This document shows positions 1 through 11,375 of a stretch of 64,000 bases of DNA, in pieces. How positions within the stretch are numbered: position 1 is the first letter of the stretch; each line of letters begins with the position of its first letter. The notes below the pieces were generated by a model. That model had not been told where the DNA came from. It ran no database searches and saw only the letters and a list, made by a program, of their open reading frames with translations. Source of the stretch: Haemophilus sputorum CCUG 13788 (lineage in GTDB: Bacteria; Pseudomonadota; Gammaproteobacteria; Enterobacterales; Pasteurellaceae); NCBI RefSeq assembly GCF_000238795.1, contig NZ_AFNK01000079.1:1-64000 (forward strand), in the 5' to 3' direction. Made by a program: the position numbers and the translations under genes.

Positions 1-1905
<1,905 letters not shown>

Positions 1906-1925
1906 TTGGATAGCATTATCTTTTG

Positions 1926-1974
1926 ACAAGCGGTTGGATTTTGTAAAATTTTTGCAAAATTCGACCGCTTTCTT
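1926..1974. terminator. Facing uptake-sequence pair downstream of pyrG
   Basis: AAGCGGTTGGATTTTG and CAAAATTCGACCGCTT face each other across a short A/T loop and are followed by a T-rich run. Such inverted uptake-signal pairs commonly serve as rho-independent terminators in Pasteurellaceae. That this one terminates pyrG is inferred from its position. Confidence 0.6.
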
Positions 1975-2003
1975 TTCAACTGTATTCAGGATTTGGAGGC
2001 GTT

Positions 2004-2510
2004 ATGGCAGATCCGCATATTCAATCCCCCATGGATTTTTGGGATTATTTAACGGTCAGTATTTATCGTTCGGGCTTTGTATTGGCAACAGTCATGATGT
2101 TACTTTTGCCTTACGCAGCGGAAATCGCACAGCAAGGTTTGTTAATAGCTGGCGTGATGCTCGCCTCTTCTGTGCATCTTTATCTTAAACCGTATCGCTA
2201 TGTTTTCCAATTTGCGGTGTGGATTGGGCTGTTATGTCAGATTTTTGGTTTGCCGTTACTTGCCTTTGGCGCGATGCTGTTTGTCATTGGTGGGTTAAGT
2301 TATAAAGAATATTTTTGCTTCCGTGTCTTTGGTTTGAATTTTCAACCTATTCTCATGGCTGGATTATGGATTACATCTGTTTTTGATGTCACGATTGTCG
2401 TTCAAATTATTTCTATCATTAGTGGGCTATTATTAGCGGTGCTAAGCATTCAAAAATGGCGTATGCCGTTACATTTTGACATTGGTGATAAAACAAAATA
2501 TCAAATTTAA
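2004..2510 (+). CDS. Integral membrane protein, DUF2301-like
   Basis: This 168-residue protein is mostly hydrophobic, with about five or six predicted membrane segments separated by short loops (for example residues 25-42, 46-58, 65-98, 110-130 and 132-148). The motif SYKEYFCFRVFG sits between the segments in the middle. The layout resembles the DUF2301 family of uncharacterised inner-membrane proteins, a name I assign from memory of the family rather than a search. GGAGGCGTT lies just before the ATG. It runs 11 bases ahead of the RNase I gene, so the two are probably cotranscribed. Function unknown. Confidence 0.6.
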   Translation: MADPHIQSPMDFWDYLTVSIYRSGFVLATVMMLLLPYAAEIAQQGLLIAGVMLASSVHLYLKPYRYVFQFAVWIGLLCQIFGLPLLAFGAMLFVIGGLSYKEYFCFRVFGLNFQPILMAGLWITSVFDVTIVVQIISIISGLLLAVLSIQKWRMPLHFDIGDKTKYQI

Positions 2511-2521
2511 TTAGGAAAAAT

Positions 2522-3271
2522 ATGAGTCAGAAAACAAAAAAAATTATTTGGCAGCTTATTACGTTAATTGGTTTGGTCGTCCTTTATTATTTTGTTGAGA
2601 AGAATGAAAAGCATTACCCAAGAGAAGCCGATAAAACGGATGAGCAAGCGATTGTTAGTGTGCAAACACAGGCAAATCTGCCACCAGAAACATTGTTAAA
2701 ATCAGCCGTGTCAGTGGATTATGACACCAATATGGCAAATGATAAATTTGGTCAGCACAATGCACCAGTTGATTATTATATGTTGGCGCTTTCATGGTCT
2801 CCGGCATTTTGTGAATCCACGCGTGAAGCAAACCAAGGCAATGTGCCACAACGCTTACAGTATCAATGTGTTGGGGATAATTTTGGTTGGGTCATTCACG
2901 GTTTGTGGCCACAAAATAAAAATGCAAAACGCATTGAAGATCATCCGCGCTTTTGCCAAGGGGATTTACCACCAGTGCCAAGTCAGATTATTCAACAGTA
3001 TTTGCCTGAAGCCCCAGGTGCAGCCTTATTACAAGGAGAATGGGAAAAGCATGGTGCTTGTGCTTTTAATGATGCAGAAAGCTATTTTAAAAAGCAGCGC
3101 GAGTTATTTTATAGTTTGAAACTGCCGAATAAAAATATGCCGAAAAATGAGCTATTTCGTTGGATGCGTAAAAATAATCCACAATTAGACCGCTTGTATT
3201 TAGGCGCAAGTAAGACAGAGCTTTATATTTGTTACGATAAAAAATGGCAGCCAATGGATTGTCCCAAATAA
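2522..3271 (+). CDS. rna: Ribonuclease I, RNase T2 family
   Basis: A T2-type endoribonuclease that cleaves RNA through 2',3'-cyclic phosphates. Both catalytic boxes are visible: VIHGLWP (His126) and EWEKHGAC (Glu173/Glu175, His177), with paired cysteines typical of an exported enzyme. Residues 9-25 form a hydrophobic segment after a lysine-rich start, acting as a signal anchor or uncleaved signal, so the enzyme should face the periplasm. The 249-residue length suits the family. It follows the DUF2301-like gene closely, and its stop codon overlaps the start of sprT. Confidence 0.88.
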   Translation: MSQKTKKIIWQLITLIGLVVLYYFVEKNEKHYPREADKTDEQAIVSVQTQANLPPETLLKSAVSVDYDTNMANDKFGQHNAPVDYYMLALSWSPAFCESTREANQGNVPQRLQYQCVGDNFGWVIHGLWPQNKNAKRIEDHPRFCQGDLPPVPSQIIQQYLPEAPGAALLQGEWEKHGACAFNDAESYFKKQRELFYSLKLPNKNMPKNELFRWMRKNNPQLDRLYLGASKTELYICYDKKWQPMDCPK

Positions 3272-3756
3272 TGAATTTTCCTGAGCTGAAAATGCAAGTG
3301 TTACGTCAGTTAAAACGTGATCTGGCTAAAGCAGAAAATTATTTTAATCGCTCGTTTGATTTGCCTGAAATTAGTTATGCGCTAAAAGGTAAAAAAGCGG
3401 GCGTAGCTTATTTACAGACCAATCAAATTCGTTTTAACCCTGTGTTATTGCAAGAAAATGGCGAGCAATTTATTCGCCAGGTTGTGCCGCATGAATTAGC
3501 GCATTTGCTGGTTTTTCAGCTTTTTGGGCGTGTTCAACCACATGGCAAAGAATGGAAGATAATGATGGAAACGGTGTTAGGTGTGGCAGCTGAAACCTAT
3601 CACTGTTTTGATGTCGCAAGTGTGGAAAAGCAATTTGCTTACCAATGCGACTGTCAAATACATCAGCTATCTATTCGTCGGCATAATGCCATATTAAAAG
3701 GTCAGCGAACTTACCTTTGTAAGCAATGCCGCCAGCCATTAAGATTTGTTTCTTAA
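3271..3756 (+). CDS. sprT: SprT-family zinc metalloprotease-like protein
   Basis: A 161-residue SprT protein, the bacterial relative of the eukaryotic SPRTN DNA-protein-crosslink proteases. The zinc site HELAH is at residues 74-78, and a C-terminal zinc-ribbon-like set of cysteines (CDC and CKQC) follows. I choose ATG 3271, which overlaps the RNase I stop as TAATG, over the upstream in-frame ATG at 3244. The downstream start gives the usual N-terminus and implies translational coupling. The cellular role of bacterial SprT is poorly defined. Confidence 0.85.
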   Translation: MNFPELKMQVLRQLKRDLAKAENYFNRSFDLPEISYALKGKKAGVAYLQTNQIRFNPVLLQENGEQFIRQVVPHELAHLLVFQLFGRVQPHGKEWKIMMETVLGVAAETYHCFDVASVEKQFAYQCDCQIHQLSIRRHNAILKGQRTYLCKQCRQPLRFVS

Positions 3757-3865
3757 AGTTTGTCGGAAAGTTAAAAAAAGTTAAAACCTACTAGACATTC
3801 TTTGTGAAGCCCTTAAAATTTAAGGCAGTTTTGAGATTTTATTATTTATTTTTCGGAGATTTTTT

Positions 3866-5146
3866 ATGGAAACAATCGTGATTGTAGGCGGTGGCGCTGG
3901 CGGTCTGGAGCTTGCGACTTATTTAGGAAACAAACTAGGTAAAAGAAAGCGTGCGAAAGTTCTATTGATTGATCGCAACCCAACGCATTTATGGAAACCT
4001 TTATTGCATGAGGTGGCAACCGGTTCATTAGATGATGGCACTGATGCAGTAAGTTATCGTGCGCATGCAGCAAATCATGGCTTCCAATTCCAGCAAGGCA
4101 CCTTAACTGGCGTTAATCGCGAACAGCGTGAAGTGATTTTAGCCCCGATTGTGGATGAGCAAGGGGAAGAGTTGGTTAAAGAACGTCATATTAGTTATGA
4201 TAAATTGGTCATTGCAATCGGCAGTAAATCGAATGACTTCGGCACTAAAGGGGTTGCAGAACATTGTATTTTCTTAGATGGTTCTGAACAAGCAAAACAA
4301 TTCCAACAACGTATGTTGGAGTTATTCTTAAAATTCTCACATAGCCAAGATAAAGATGTAAAAATTGCTATCGTAGGTGGTGGTGCAACGGGTATTGAGC
4401 TTTCTGCAGAGTTATATAATGCGGTAGCGCATTTAAATGAATATGGCTTTGGTAAATTAGATCGCGCTAGTTTAAAAGTAACTTTAGTTGAAGCAGGCCC
4501 TCGTTTAATTCCGGCATTAACAGAAAAAGTGTCTAATTCAGCACTTTCTGAATTACGTAAAGCTGGGGTTGATGTCCGTTTAAATACGATGATCACTGAA
4601 GCTGTTGATGGCGCATTGATAACTAAAGATGGTGAGAAAATTGAAGCCGATTTAATGGTTTGGGCAGCAGGAATTAAAGCGCCAGATTTTACTAAAGAAC
4701 TCGGTTTTGAAACCAATCGCTTAAATCAAATTGAAATAAAAGACACCTTACAAACCACAATCGATCCAAATGTTTTTGTGATTGGTGACTGTGCTGCATT
4801 GATTCAAGATGGCAAGGCAATTCCACTACGTGCGCAAGCTGCGCACCAAATGGCAACACAATGTGGTAAAAACATTGTCGCTTTATCAGAAGGGAAGGAA
4901 ATGAAGCCATTCAGATTCCGTGATAAAGGTTCTCTGTTGTCATTCTCTCATTTTGGTACCGTAGGTAACCTAATGGGGAACTTGATGAAAGGGGATATGT
5001 TTATTGAAGGGAAAATTGCGCGACTAGCTTACCTTTCACTTTATCGTATGCATCAAGTAGCATTACATGGTTGGTTTAAAACGGGATTGATTTTATTAGT
5101 CGGTCAAATCAACCGTTTCTTACGTCCATCTATGAAGCTTCACTAA
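3866..5146 (+). CDS. ndh: NADH dehydrogenase, type II
   Basis: A single-subunit, non-proton-pumping NADH:quinone oxidoreductase bound to the inner face of the membrane. Two dinucleotide-binding folds are visible: [11 protein letters not shown] at the N-terminus for FAD, and [14 protein letters not shown] near residue 170 for NADH. VIGDCA in the C-terminal half is the second FAD contact. The 426 residues match the family. A Shine-Dalgarno-like CGGAG lies 10-14 bases before the ATG. It is monocistronic with a strong terminator behind it. Together with the NQR operon at 54-60 kb it gives two routes for NADH oxidation. Confidence 0.95.
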   Translation: METIVIVGGGAGGLELATYLGNKLGKRKRAKVLLIDRNPTHLWKPLLHEVATGSLDDGTDAVSYRAHAANHGFQFQQGTLTGVNREQREVILAPIVDEQGEELVKERHISYDKLVIAIGSKSNDFGTKGVAEHCIFLDGSEQAKQFQQRMLELFLKFSHSQDKDVKIAIVGGGATGIELSAELYNAVAHLNEYGFGKLDRASLKVTLVEAGPRLIPALTEKVSNSALSELRKAGVDVRLNTMITEAVDGALITKDGEKIEADLMVWAAGIKAPDFTKELGFETNRLNQIEIKDTLQTTIDPNVFVIGDCAALIQDGKAIPLRAQAAHQMATQCGKNIVALSEGKEMKPFRFRDKGSLLSFSHFGTVGNLMGNLMKGDMFIEGKIARLAYLSLYRMHQVALHGWFKTGLILLVGQINRFLRPSMKLH

Positions 5147-5151
5147 AATTT

Positions 5152-5175
5152 AATCCGCCATTATGGCGGATTTTT
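5152..5175 (+). terminator. ndh terminator
   Basis: A perfect 9-bp stem (AATCCGCCA / TGGCGGATT) with a 3-base loop is followed by a T run, directly after the ndh stop codon. Confidence 0.85.
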
Positions 5176-5311
5176 AACACCTTCTTTACAAAATAAGTGA
5201 TTTTTTGACCGCTTCCCCTCTTTTTTTTCTGTATAAAATCGGATATTGTCGCTTTATCTCGTTAAGAGATGAATATGCAAACCAACCATAACAAATAAAA
5301 AAGAGGCAATT

Positions 5312-6697
5312 ATGTCCAAAACTACTAAAAATCCACTCAGAGGGGTGATTATTCTTGCCCTCGATCTCATACTGTTTTTTACTTTACTCAATACCTTGCC
5401 ATTTTCAACGCAAGAAAATAGAGGATTGGCATTGTTGATTTTCGTCGGGATACTCTGGCTTACTGAAGCTTTTAATATCACCGTAACCTCCCTGATGGTG
5501 CCAATTTTCGCCATTATGCTCAATGTTCTCTCCACCAAAGCCGCTTTTGCGCCATTCTCTGAACCCATTATATTTATGTTCTTTGGCGGATTTGTTATTG
5601 CTGCTGTGTTAAATATGCAAAAAATCGACCTGTGGATTGCTAACCACATAATCCGTTTGGCAAAAGGTCGGCTGAAATTAACCATTATTTATCTCTTCAT
5701 TGTTACCGCTGGTCTTTCCCTTTTCATCAACAATACTGCTGTTGCAGCCCTCATGTTGCCGTTAACGCTTGGCATTCTTCATCAATTAGATTTTAACCAA
5801 CATCGTCGAGTTTATGTTTTTGTTCTACTAGGTATTGCATTTAGTTCCAGTATTGGCGGAATGGGGACATTAGTTGGTTCAGCACCTAATGCCTTATTAG
5901 CTGCTCAAATTAAAGTGAGTTTTTCTGAATGGTTAGCTTATGGGATTCCCGTTGCGGCATTACTGATGGTGGCTATGGTCTTCTCTTTATTAGTCGTCTT
6001 ACGCCCTAATTTTAATGTACCATTTGAAGCTAAAATTGAGCATATTCCGCTTAATGCTAAACGTATCGCAACATTACTCATCTTTATTTTGACTGCATTA
6101 TGTTTAACTTTCAGTAGTTTAATTGAGCCAGTGTTGCGTCAAGCATTAGCTTTAAAAGAGCCAATTAAAAGTTTTGATGCGGTAATTGCCATGATTGCCG
6201 TGATAGGGCTATGTATCACCAACACGGCAACTTGGAAAGAGGTACAGGAGCGTACTGAATGGGGCGTGTTAATGCTGTTTGGTGGTGGTTTAACCTTAAG
6301 TATTGTGTTAAAAGACACTGGTGCAAGCAAAATTTTGGCAGATGGTATTGTGGCATTTGTTGGCAATAAACATTGGCTAATTATGACCAGTATCATGGCT
6401 ACTTTTATTGTATTCTTAACTGAATTTACCTCGAATACCGCTAGTGCTGCGTTGATGTTGCCGATTTTTATTTCTGTCGCAAACTCTTTGGGTTTACCCC
6501 CAATTTCGCTAGCAGCAATTATTGCTTGCGGTGCATCAGCTGCCTTCATGTTGCCAATTGCAACACCACCAAATGCGATTGTATTTGCGACAGGTTATAT
6601 TAAACAAAGTGAAATGGTGAGAGTAGGGCTATTGTTGAACTTACTCTGTATTATCATTTTAGGTTCACTATCTTACTTCTTCTGGATTCATTGGTAG
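5312..6697 (+). CDS. DASS (SLC13) family anion/dicarboxylate transporter
   Basis: A 461-residue polytopic membrane protein with about 11-12 hydrophobic segments. It has two related signature stretches, NNTAVAALMLP near residue 145 and NTASAALMLP near residue 378. These match the paired SNT motifs that bind Na+ and substrate in the divalent anion:Na+ symporter family, so Na+-coupled uptake of a dicarboxylate or related anion is the likely role. The substrate cannot be told from sequence. AAGAGG precedes the ATG. It appears monocistronic. Confidence 0.85.
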   Translation: MSKTTKNPLRGVIILALDLILFFTLLNTLPFSTQENRGLALLIFVGILWLTEAFNITVTSLMVPIFAIMLNVLSTKAAFAPFSEPIIFMFFGGFVIAAVLNMQKIDLWIANHIIRLAKGRLKLTIIYLFIVTAGLSLFINNTAVAALMLPLTLGILHQLDFNQHRRVYVFVLLGIAFSSSIGGMGTLVGSAPNALLAAQIKVSFSEWLAYGIPVAALLMVAMVFSLLVVLRPNFNVPFEAKIEHIPLNAKRIATLLIFILTALCLTFSSLIEPVLRQALALKEPIKSFDAVIAMIAVIGLCITNTATWKEVQERTEWGVLMLFGGGLTLSIVLKDTGASKILADGIVAFVGNKHWLIMTSIMATFIVFLTEFTSNTASAALMLPIFISVANSLGLPPISLAAIIACGASAAFMLPIATPPNAIVFATGYIKQSEMVRVGLLLNLLCIIILGSLSYFFWIHW

Positions 6698-6857
6698 GCT
6701 TCATTTGAAGTAAATGTGTGTAAAGCAAGCGGTCGATTATGGTGATTTTTTTACAAAAACTCACAAAATTTGATCTAGGTTAGTCTAATCTACACAAAAA
6801 ATGGTATAATCAGAACGTATTAGATTTTTAAATTTGATTAAAAAAGAGGAACTCACT

Positions 6858-8033
6858 ATGTCAGTTATCAAAATGGCAGACCTTGATTTAGCAGGTAAAC
6901 GTGTATTTATTCGTGCAGACCTAAATGTCCCTGTTAAAGATGGCAAAGTTACTTCAGATGCACGTATCCGTGCAACCATTCCAACATTAAAATTAGCACT
7001 CCAAAAAGGTGCGAAAGTAATGGTAACGTCTCACCTAGGTCGTCCGACTGAAGGCGTATTTGAAGAAGTTGATTCATTACAACCAGTAGTGGATTACTTA
7101 AACGCCTCTGATTTAGGGGTTCCAGTACGTTTAGTACGTGACTATTTAGATGGCGTAGAAGTAAAAGAAGGCGAAATCGTTGTTCTTGAAAACGTGCGTG
7201 TAAACAAAGGTGAAAAGAAAAACGAAGAAGAATTATCTAGAAAATACGCAGCACTTTGTGACGTATTTGTAATGGATGCGTTCGGTACTGCGCACCGTGC
7301 ACAAGCTTCAACTCACGGTGTGGCACAATTTGCACCAGTTGCATGTGCGGGCCCATTATTAGCAGCAGAATTAGACGCATTAGGCAAAGCATTAAAAGCA
7401 CCACAACGTCCAATGTTAGCGATTGTTGGTGGTTCAAAAGTTTCTACCAAATTAACTGTTTTAGACAGCCTTTCAAAAGTAGCTGACCAACTTATTGTTG
7501 GTGGCGGTATTGCAAATACTTTCATTGCGGCTGAAGGTCACAATGTAGGTAAATCTTTATATGAAGCAGATTTAATCCCTGAAGCACAACGTTTATCAAA
7601 AGCAACTAACATTCCTGTGCCAGTAGATGTTCGCGTGGGTACAGAATTCTCTGAAACTGCACCAGCAGTTGAAAAAGCGGTAAACGAAGTTGCTGAAAAT
7701 GAGTCAATCTTCGACATCGGTGATAAATCAGCAGAAGAATTAGCAGCAATTATCCGCAGTGCGAAAACTATTCTTTGGAATGGCCCTGTTGGCGTATTTG
7801 AATTCCCTAACTTCCGCAAAGGTACAGAAATCGTGGCACAAGCGATTGTTGATGCAACTGCAAACGGTGCATTCTCTATTGCAGGTGGCGGTGATACTTT
7901 AGCGGCAATCGATATGTTTGGTATTGCAGATAAAATCTCTTATATCTCAACTGGTGGCGGCGCATTCTTAGAATTCGTAGAAGGCAAAGTATTACCAGCA
8001 GTTGAAATTCTAGAGCAACGTGCGAAAGGTTAA
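6858..8033 (+). CDS. pgk: Phosphoglycerate kinase
   Basis: Glycolytic enzyme that transfers phosphate from 1,3-bisphosphoglycerate to ADP. The N-terminal signature [11 protein letters not shown] and the nucleotide-binding GGGDTLAA near the C-terminus are both present. I use ATG 6858, preceded by AAAGAGG, rather than the in-frame ATG at 6834 that lies before this ribosome site. The product is then 391 residues, the usual size. It lies upstream of fba in the same direction, separated by a 119-bp palindromic element. Codon use is highly biased, consistent with strong expression. Confidence 0.96.
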   Translation: MSVIKMADLDLAGKRVFIRADLNVPVKDGKVTSDARIRATIPTLKLALQKGAKVMVTSHLGRPTEGVFEEVDSLQPVVDYLNASDLGVPVRLVRDYLDGVEVKEGEIVVLENVRVNKGEKKNEEELSRKYAALCDVFVMDAFGTAHRAQASTHGVAQFAPVACAGPLLAAELDALGKALKAPQRPMLAIVGGSKVSTKLTVLDSLSKVADQLIVGGGIANTFIAAEGHNVGKSLYEADLIPEAQRLSKATNIPVPVDVRVGTEFSETAPAVEKAVNEVAENESIFDIGDKSAEELAAIIRSAKTILWNGPVGVFEFPNFRKGTEIVAQAIVDATANGAFSIAGGGDTLAAIDMFGIADKISYISTGGGAFLEFVEGKVLPAVEILEQRAKG

Positions 8034-8050
8034 TTTTTAACTCTTACTAC

Positions 8051-8169
8051 TCCCCTCTTTTGTAAAGAGGGGACGGGGAGATTTAGCACAGAAGTGAAAA
8101 CGAAGCTCATATGAAAGTATAGGCATCGTTATCAAATCTCCCCTAACCCCTCTTTTCTAAATAGGGGGA
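8051..8169. repeat. 119-bp palindromic (MITE/REP-like) element between pgk and fba
   Basis: The left arm (8051-8084) and right arm (8134-8169) are inverted copies of about 35 bp with only a few mismatches or indels, around a 49-bp centre. Each arm also folds on itself: the left has CCCCTCTTT-TGT-AAAGAGGGG. The element contains no ORF. Its end structure and size resemble a miniature inverted-repeat element or REP-type cluster. It lies inside the likely pgk-fba transcript and could terminate, stabilise or mark a processing site. Confidence 0.7.
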
Positions 8170-8208
8170 TTAAAAACCAAATTTTTAACATTTAAAGGAA
8201 ACAACAAA

Positions 8209-9285
8209 ATGGGTTTATTAGATATTGTTAAACCAGGTGTGGTAACAGGTGATGATGTTCAAAAAATCTTTGCATATGCAAAAGAACATAACTTCGCCAT
8301 CCCAGCGGTAAACTGTGTGGGTTCTGACTCTGTCAATGCAGTATTAGAAACAGCTGCGCGTGTTAAAGCACCAGTTATCGTTCAATTCTCAAATGGCGGT
8401 GCAGCATTCTATGCAGGTAAAGGCATTAAACCAGCTTCAGGCGCTCGCCCAGATGTTCTAGGTGCTATCGCAGGTGCAAAACACGTTCACGCATTAGCAG
8501 CTGAATATGGTGTGCCAGTTATTCTTCACACTGACCACGCAGCGAAAAAATTACTTCCATGGATTGACGGTTTATTAGATGCTGGTGAAAAACACTTTGC
8601 AGAAACAGGTCGTCCATTATTCTCATCTCATATGATCGACTTATCTGAAGAGCCAATGGAAGAAAACATGGCAATCTGCCGTGAATACCTTGCTCGTATG
8701 GATAAAATGGGTATGACCCTTGAAATCGAAATCGGTATCACTGGCGGTGAAGAAGATGGCGTAGATAACTCAGATGTAGATGAATCTCGCTTATATACTC
8801 AACCACAAGACGTATTATACGTTTACGACCAATTAAACCCAGTAAGCCCACGTTTTACTGTTGCAGCAGCATTTGGTAACGTACACGGTGTTTACAAACC
8901 AGGTAATGTGAAATTAAAACCATCTATCTTAGGTGCATCACAAGAGTTCGTTTCTAAAGAGCGTAACTTACCTGCAAAATCAATTGATTTCGTATTCCAC
9001 GGTGGCTCAGGTTCATCTCGTGAAGAAATCCGTGAAGCAATCAGCTACGGTGCAATCAAAATGAACATCGATACTGATACTCAATGGGCATCATGGAACG
9101 GTATTTTAGAGTTCTATAAAGCGAACGAAGCATATCTTCAAGGTCAATTAGGTAATCCTGAAGGCCCTGATTCACCAAACAAAAAATATTACGATCCACG
9201 CGTTTGGTTACGTAAAATGGAAGAGTCAATGTCTAAACGTTTAGAGCAATCTTTCGAAGATTTAAACTGCGTAAACGTATTATAA
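8209..9285 (+). CDS. fba: Fructose-bisphosphate aldolase, class II
   Basis: Class II (zinc) aldolase of 358 residues that interconverts fructose 1,6-bisphosphate with dihydroxyacetone phosphate and glyceraldehyde 3-phosphate. The zinc/catalytic motif HTDHAAKK is near residue 105, and the phosphate-binding VFHGGSGS is near residue 264. AAAGGA precedes the ATG. The order pgk then fba is common in gammaproteobacteria. A terminator follows immediately. Confidence 0.97.
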   Translation: MGLLDIVKPGVVTGDDVQKIFAYAKEHNFAIPAVNCVGSDSVNAVLETAARVKAPVIVQFSNGGAAFYAGKGIKPASGARPDVLGAIAGAKHVHALAAEYGVPVILHTDHAAKKLLPWIDGLLDAGEKHFAETGRPLFSSHMIDLSEEPMEENMAICREYLARMDKMGMTLEIEIGITGGEEDGVDNSDVDESRLYTQPQDVLYVYDQLNPVSPRFTVAAAFGNVHGVYKPGNVKLKPSILGASQEFVSKERNLPAKSIDFVFHGGSGSSREEIREAISYGAIKMNIDTDTQWASWNGILEFYKANEAYLQGQLGNPEGPDSPNKKYYDPRVWLRKMEESMSKRLEQSFEDLNCVNVL

Positions 9286-9316
9286 TTTGCTAACTTTTTG
9301 CAAATTTTCTTAAAAT

Positions 9317-9344
9317 AAAGACCGCTTGCAAAGGCGGTCTTTTT
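9317..9344 (+). terminator. fba terminator
   Basis: A 9-bp stem (AAAGACCGC / GCGGTCTTT) built around an uptake-like AAGACCGCTTG word ends in a T run. Confidence 0.85.
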
Positions 9345-9373
9345 GATTCTTGAATTTTTTAACCTTTCTCATT

Positions 9374-10168
9374 ATGGCACTATTAGAAGTTGAGCAGTTA
9401 AGTAAGCGGTTTATCGACCATGTTGGACTTTTCCGTAAACAGGATTTCTATGCGGTAAAGGACGCTTCTTTTACCCTAAACAAGCGCGAAACGCTAGCGG
9501 TTATTGGCGATAATGGCGCGGGTAAATCTACGTTAGCAAAAATGCTAATTGGTTTAACAGAACCGACTTCAGGTCGCATTGTATTTCGAGGGCAAGAGCT
9601 GCATTATGGCGATTATCACTTTCGAGCCACACGAATTCGTATGGTATTCCAAGATCTGAATGAAGCGTTTGACCCTAACCATAACATTGGACAGATTTTA
9701 GATGCTCCGCTTAAATTGGCTACCCATTTACTTGAAGAAGATCGTAACGTGAAAATTTTTCAAACATTACGATTGGTTGGCTTATATAAAGAACATGCGC
9801 TGATTCCAATTTCAGAAGCTTCTAGTAGTCAAAAACAACGAGTAGCTTTAGCGCGTGCGCTTATTTTAGATCCAGAGATCTTAATTTTTGATGATACGTC
9901 GAACTCGTTAGATTTCTCCGTAAAAACGCAATTAGTTAACTTAATGTTACAGCTGCAACAGCAACTTGGGTTAGCCTTTATTTATGTTGGACAAAATCTT
10001 GGTCTAATTAAACACACGGCGGATAAGCTGCTAGTGATGCATGAAGGCGAGGTAGTGGAGTATGGCGAAACAAAACAGATTTTGCTTTCTCCCCAACATG
10101 CAATTACAGAGCGTTTAATTGAAAGTTATTTCGGAAAAAAATTGACTGAAGAAGCTTGGGCTTCTTAA
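9374..10168 (+). CDS. sapF: SapF-like peptide ABC transporter ATPase (no sapABCD neighbours)
   Basis: ABC ATPase of 264 residues, closest in my recollection to SapF of the Sap (antimicrobial peptide sensitivity) transporter. Walker A is GDNGAGKST. The signature region reads SEASSSQKQR, a weak version of LSGGQ, and Walker B reads ILIFDDT, so Asp replaces the usual catalytic Glu. I use ATG 9374. The earlier TTG at 9350 lies in the fba terminator tail, and neither start has a clear Shine-Dalgarno. No permease or binding protein is adjacent. It could act with subunits encoded elsewhere or be a degenerating copy. Confidence 0.75.
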   Translation: MALLEVEQLSKRFIDHVGLFRKQDFYAVKDASFTLNKRETLAVIGDNGAGKSTLAKMLIGLTEPTSGRIVFRGQELHYGDYHFRATRIRMVFQDLNEAFDPNHNIGQILDAPLKLATHLLEEDRNVKIFQTLRLVGLYKEHALIPISEASSSQKQRVALARALILDPEILIFDDTSNSLDFSVKTQLVNLMLQLQQQLGLAFIYVGQNLGLIKHTADKLLVMHEGEVVEYGETKQILLSPQHAITERLIESYFGKKLTEEAWAS

Positions 10169-10203
10169 TATAAAAGAAAAATAACAATAAAACAGGAAAT
10201 AAA

Positions 10204-10896
10204 ATGCAACACAACTTTAAACGCGGCATAAAGGAATCTTTACCGATTATGCTTGGATTTATCCCTTTTGCGATGGTTTTAGGCGCACAAGGGGCACAAA
10301 AAGGGATGCACTATTATGAATTAGGGGCATTAACAGGATTGAATTTTGCTGGCGGTTCAGAATTTACTGCCATCAGCTTGTGGACGAATCCAACCAACAT
10401 CGCATTGATTGTGGCAATGTCGGTGTTAGTCAATTGTCGCCATATTATTATGGGCGCGACACTCTCTCTTTATATGAAAAATATTCCTCGCTTAAAAGCG
10501 CTTGGTATGCTGTTTTTTATGTGTGATGAAGTGTGGGCAATGTCTTTGGCGGATGCGCAAAAAGCGAAACAAAAACAGATCAATGTCGCCTACTATATGG
10601 GGGTTTCTATCAGCCTATATTTAATGTGGCTTATTTTTACCACATTAGGTGCTTATTTAGGCCCGATTTTAGGAGATATTGAACAATATGGCTTTGATAT
10701 GGCATTTACTGCCATTTTTATGGTGATGTTAAAAGGCATGTGGAAAGGCTTTTCCCCGGCACGCCCTTGGTTTGTCAGCTTAATTGTCGCTGGAGCAACC
10801 TATCATTTAGTTGAAGGGGCATGGTATGTGCCTGCAGGAGCGCTATCTGGCATTCTCGCTGCTTACTGGTTTGGTAGAAAAGAGGGATGTAGTTAA
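10204..10896 (+). CDS. azlC: AzlC/YgaZ-family branched-chain amino acid exporter, large subunit
   Basis: A 230-residue membrane protein with about six hydrophobic segments and the AzlC-family start (GIKESLPIMLGFIPFAMVLG). Members pair with a small AzlD subunit to export branched-chain amino acids such as valine. ACAGGA lies ahead of the ATG. Its stop overlaps the azlD start by one base, so the two are translationally coupled. Substrate is inferred from the family. Confidence 0.87.
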   Translation: MQHNFKRGIKESLPIMLGFIPFAMVLGAQGAQKGMHYYELGALTGLNFAGGSEFTAISLWTNPTNIALIVAMSVLVNCRHIIMGATLSLYMKNIPRLKALGMLFFMCDEVWAMSLADAQKAKQKQINVAYYMGVSISLYLMWLIFTTLGAYLGPILGDIEQYGFDMAFTAIFMVMLKGMWKGFSPARPWFVSLIVAGATYHLVEGAWYVPAGALSGILAAYWFGRKEGCS

Positions 10897-11189
10897 TGGA
10901 TGCGCATATTTTCTTAACCATTTTTCTCATGGCTTTTTCAACTTATCTCACGCGCATCGTTGGTTTTTTAGTATTACGGAATCGTAAGCTTAGCCCAACG
11001 ACCGAACGCATTATGGAAGCGATTCCGGGCTGTGTATTAATTTCTATTATTGCACCAGTTATTCTTTCTGGTAACGCAGCAAATACGATTGCGGTTATTA
11101 TCACTTTTTTTGCGATGATGAGATTTTCTCTTCTCCCTACGGTGATTATTTCTATTGCCGCAACGGGTATTTTAAGAGCACTGTTGTAA
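10896..11189 (+). CDS. azlD: AzlD/YgaH-family exporter, small subunit
   Basis: A 97-residue protein with three hydrophobic segments and the AzlD-like start (DAHIFLTIFLMAFSTYLTRIVGF cut into the first segment). It shares a TAATG overlap with the preceding azlC and supplies the small subunit of the same exporter. An uptake-like AAGCGGTCG sits directly at its stop codon, followed by a strong terminator. Confidence 0.87.
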   Translation: MDAHIFLTIFLMAFSTYLTRIVGFLVLRNRKLSPTTERIMEAIPGCVLISIIAPVILSGNAANTIAVIITFFAMMRFSLLPTVIISIAATGILRALL

Positions 11190-11215
11190 GCGGTCGAAAA
11201 ATAAATAAAAAATGC

Positions 11216-11255
11216 AAAAACGGCATAGTAAGAACATTCTTGCTATGCCGTTTTT
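11216..11255 (+). terminator. azlCD terminator
   Basis: A long hairpin (outer stem CGGCATAG / CTATGCCG, inner AAGAA / TTCTT) is flanked by A5 and T5 runs, so it may work in both directions. Confidence 0.88.
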
Positions 11256-11375
11256 CTTTAAGTGAGAATATTTGTAAGTATAAGCACAAATATTGTGGTT
11301 TTAAGTAGTTTTAAATTTTACCATCGTATATAATTTATCCGATTTTTTTAAATCTAACCTAGAAGGAATCTACAA

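Noticed and set aside
1934-2188. 84-residue plus-strand ORF before the DUF2301-like gene
   Set aside because: It starts inside the uptake-sequence hairpin, overlaps the better-supported gene in another frame, and lacks a ribosome site.
4195-4716. 173-residue minus-strand ORF within ndh
   Set aside because: It is antisense to a fully conserved gene with strong codon bias; the translation is Ser/Pro/Ala-rich shadow sequence with no domain.
6139-6549. 136-residue minus-strand ORF within the DASS transporter
   Set aside because: It is the reverse-complement shadow of membrane-helix codons, without a start site or family motif.
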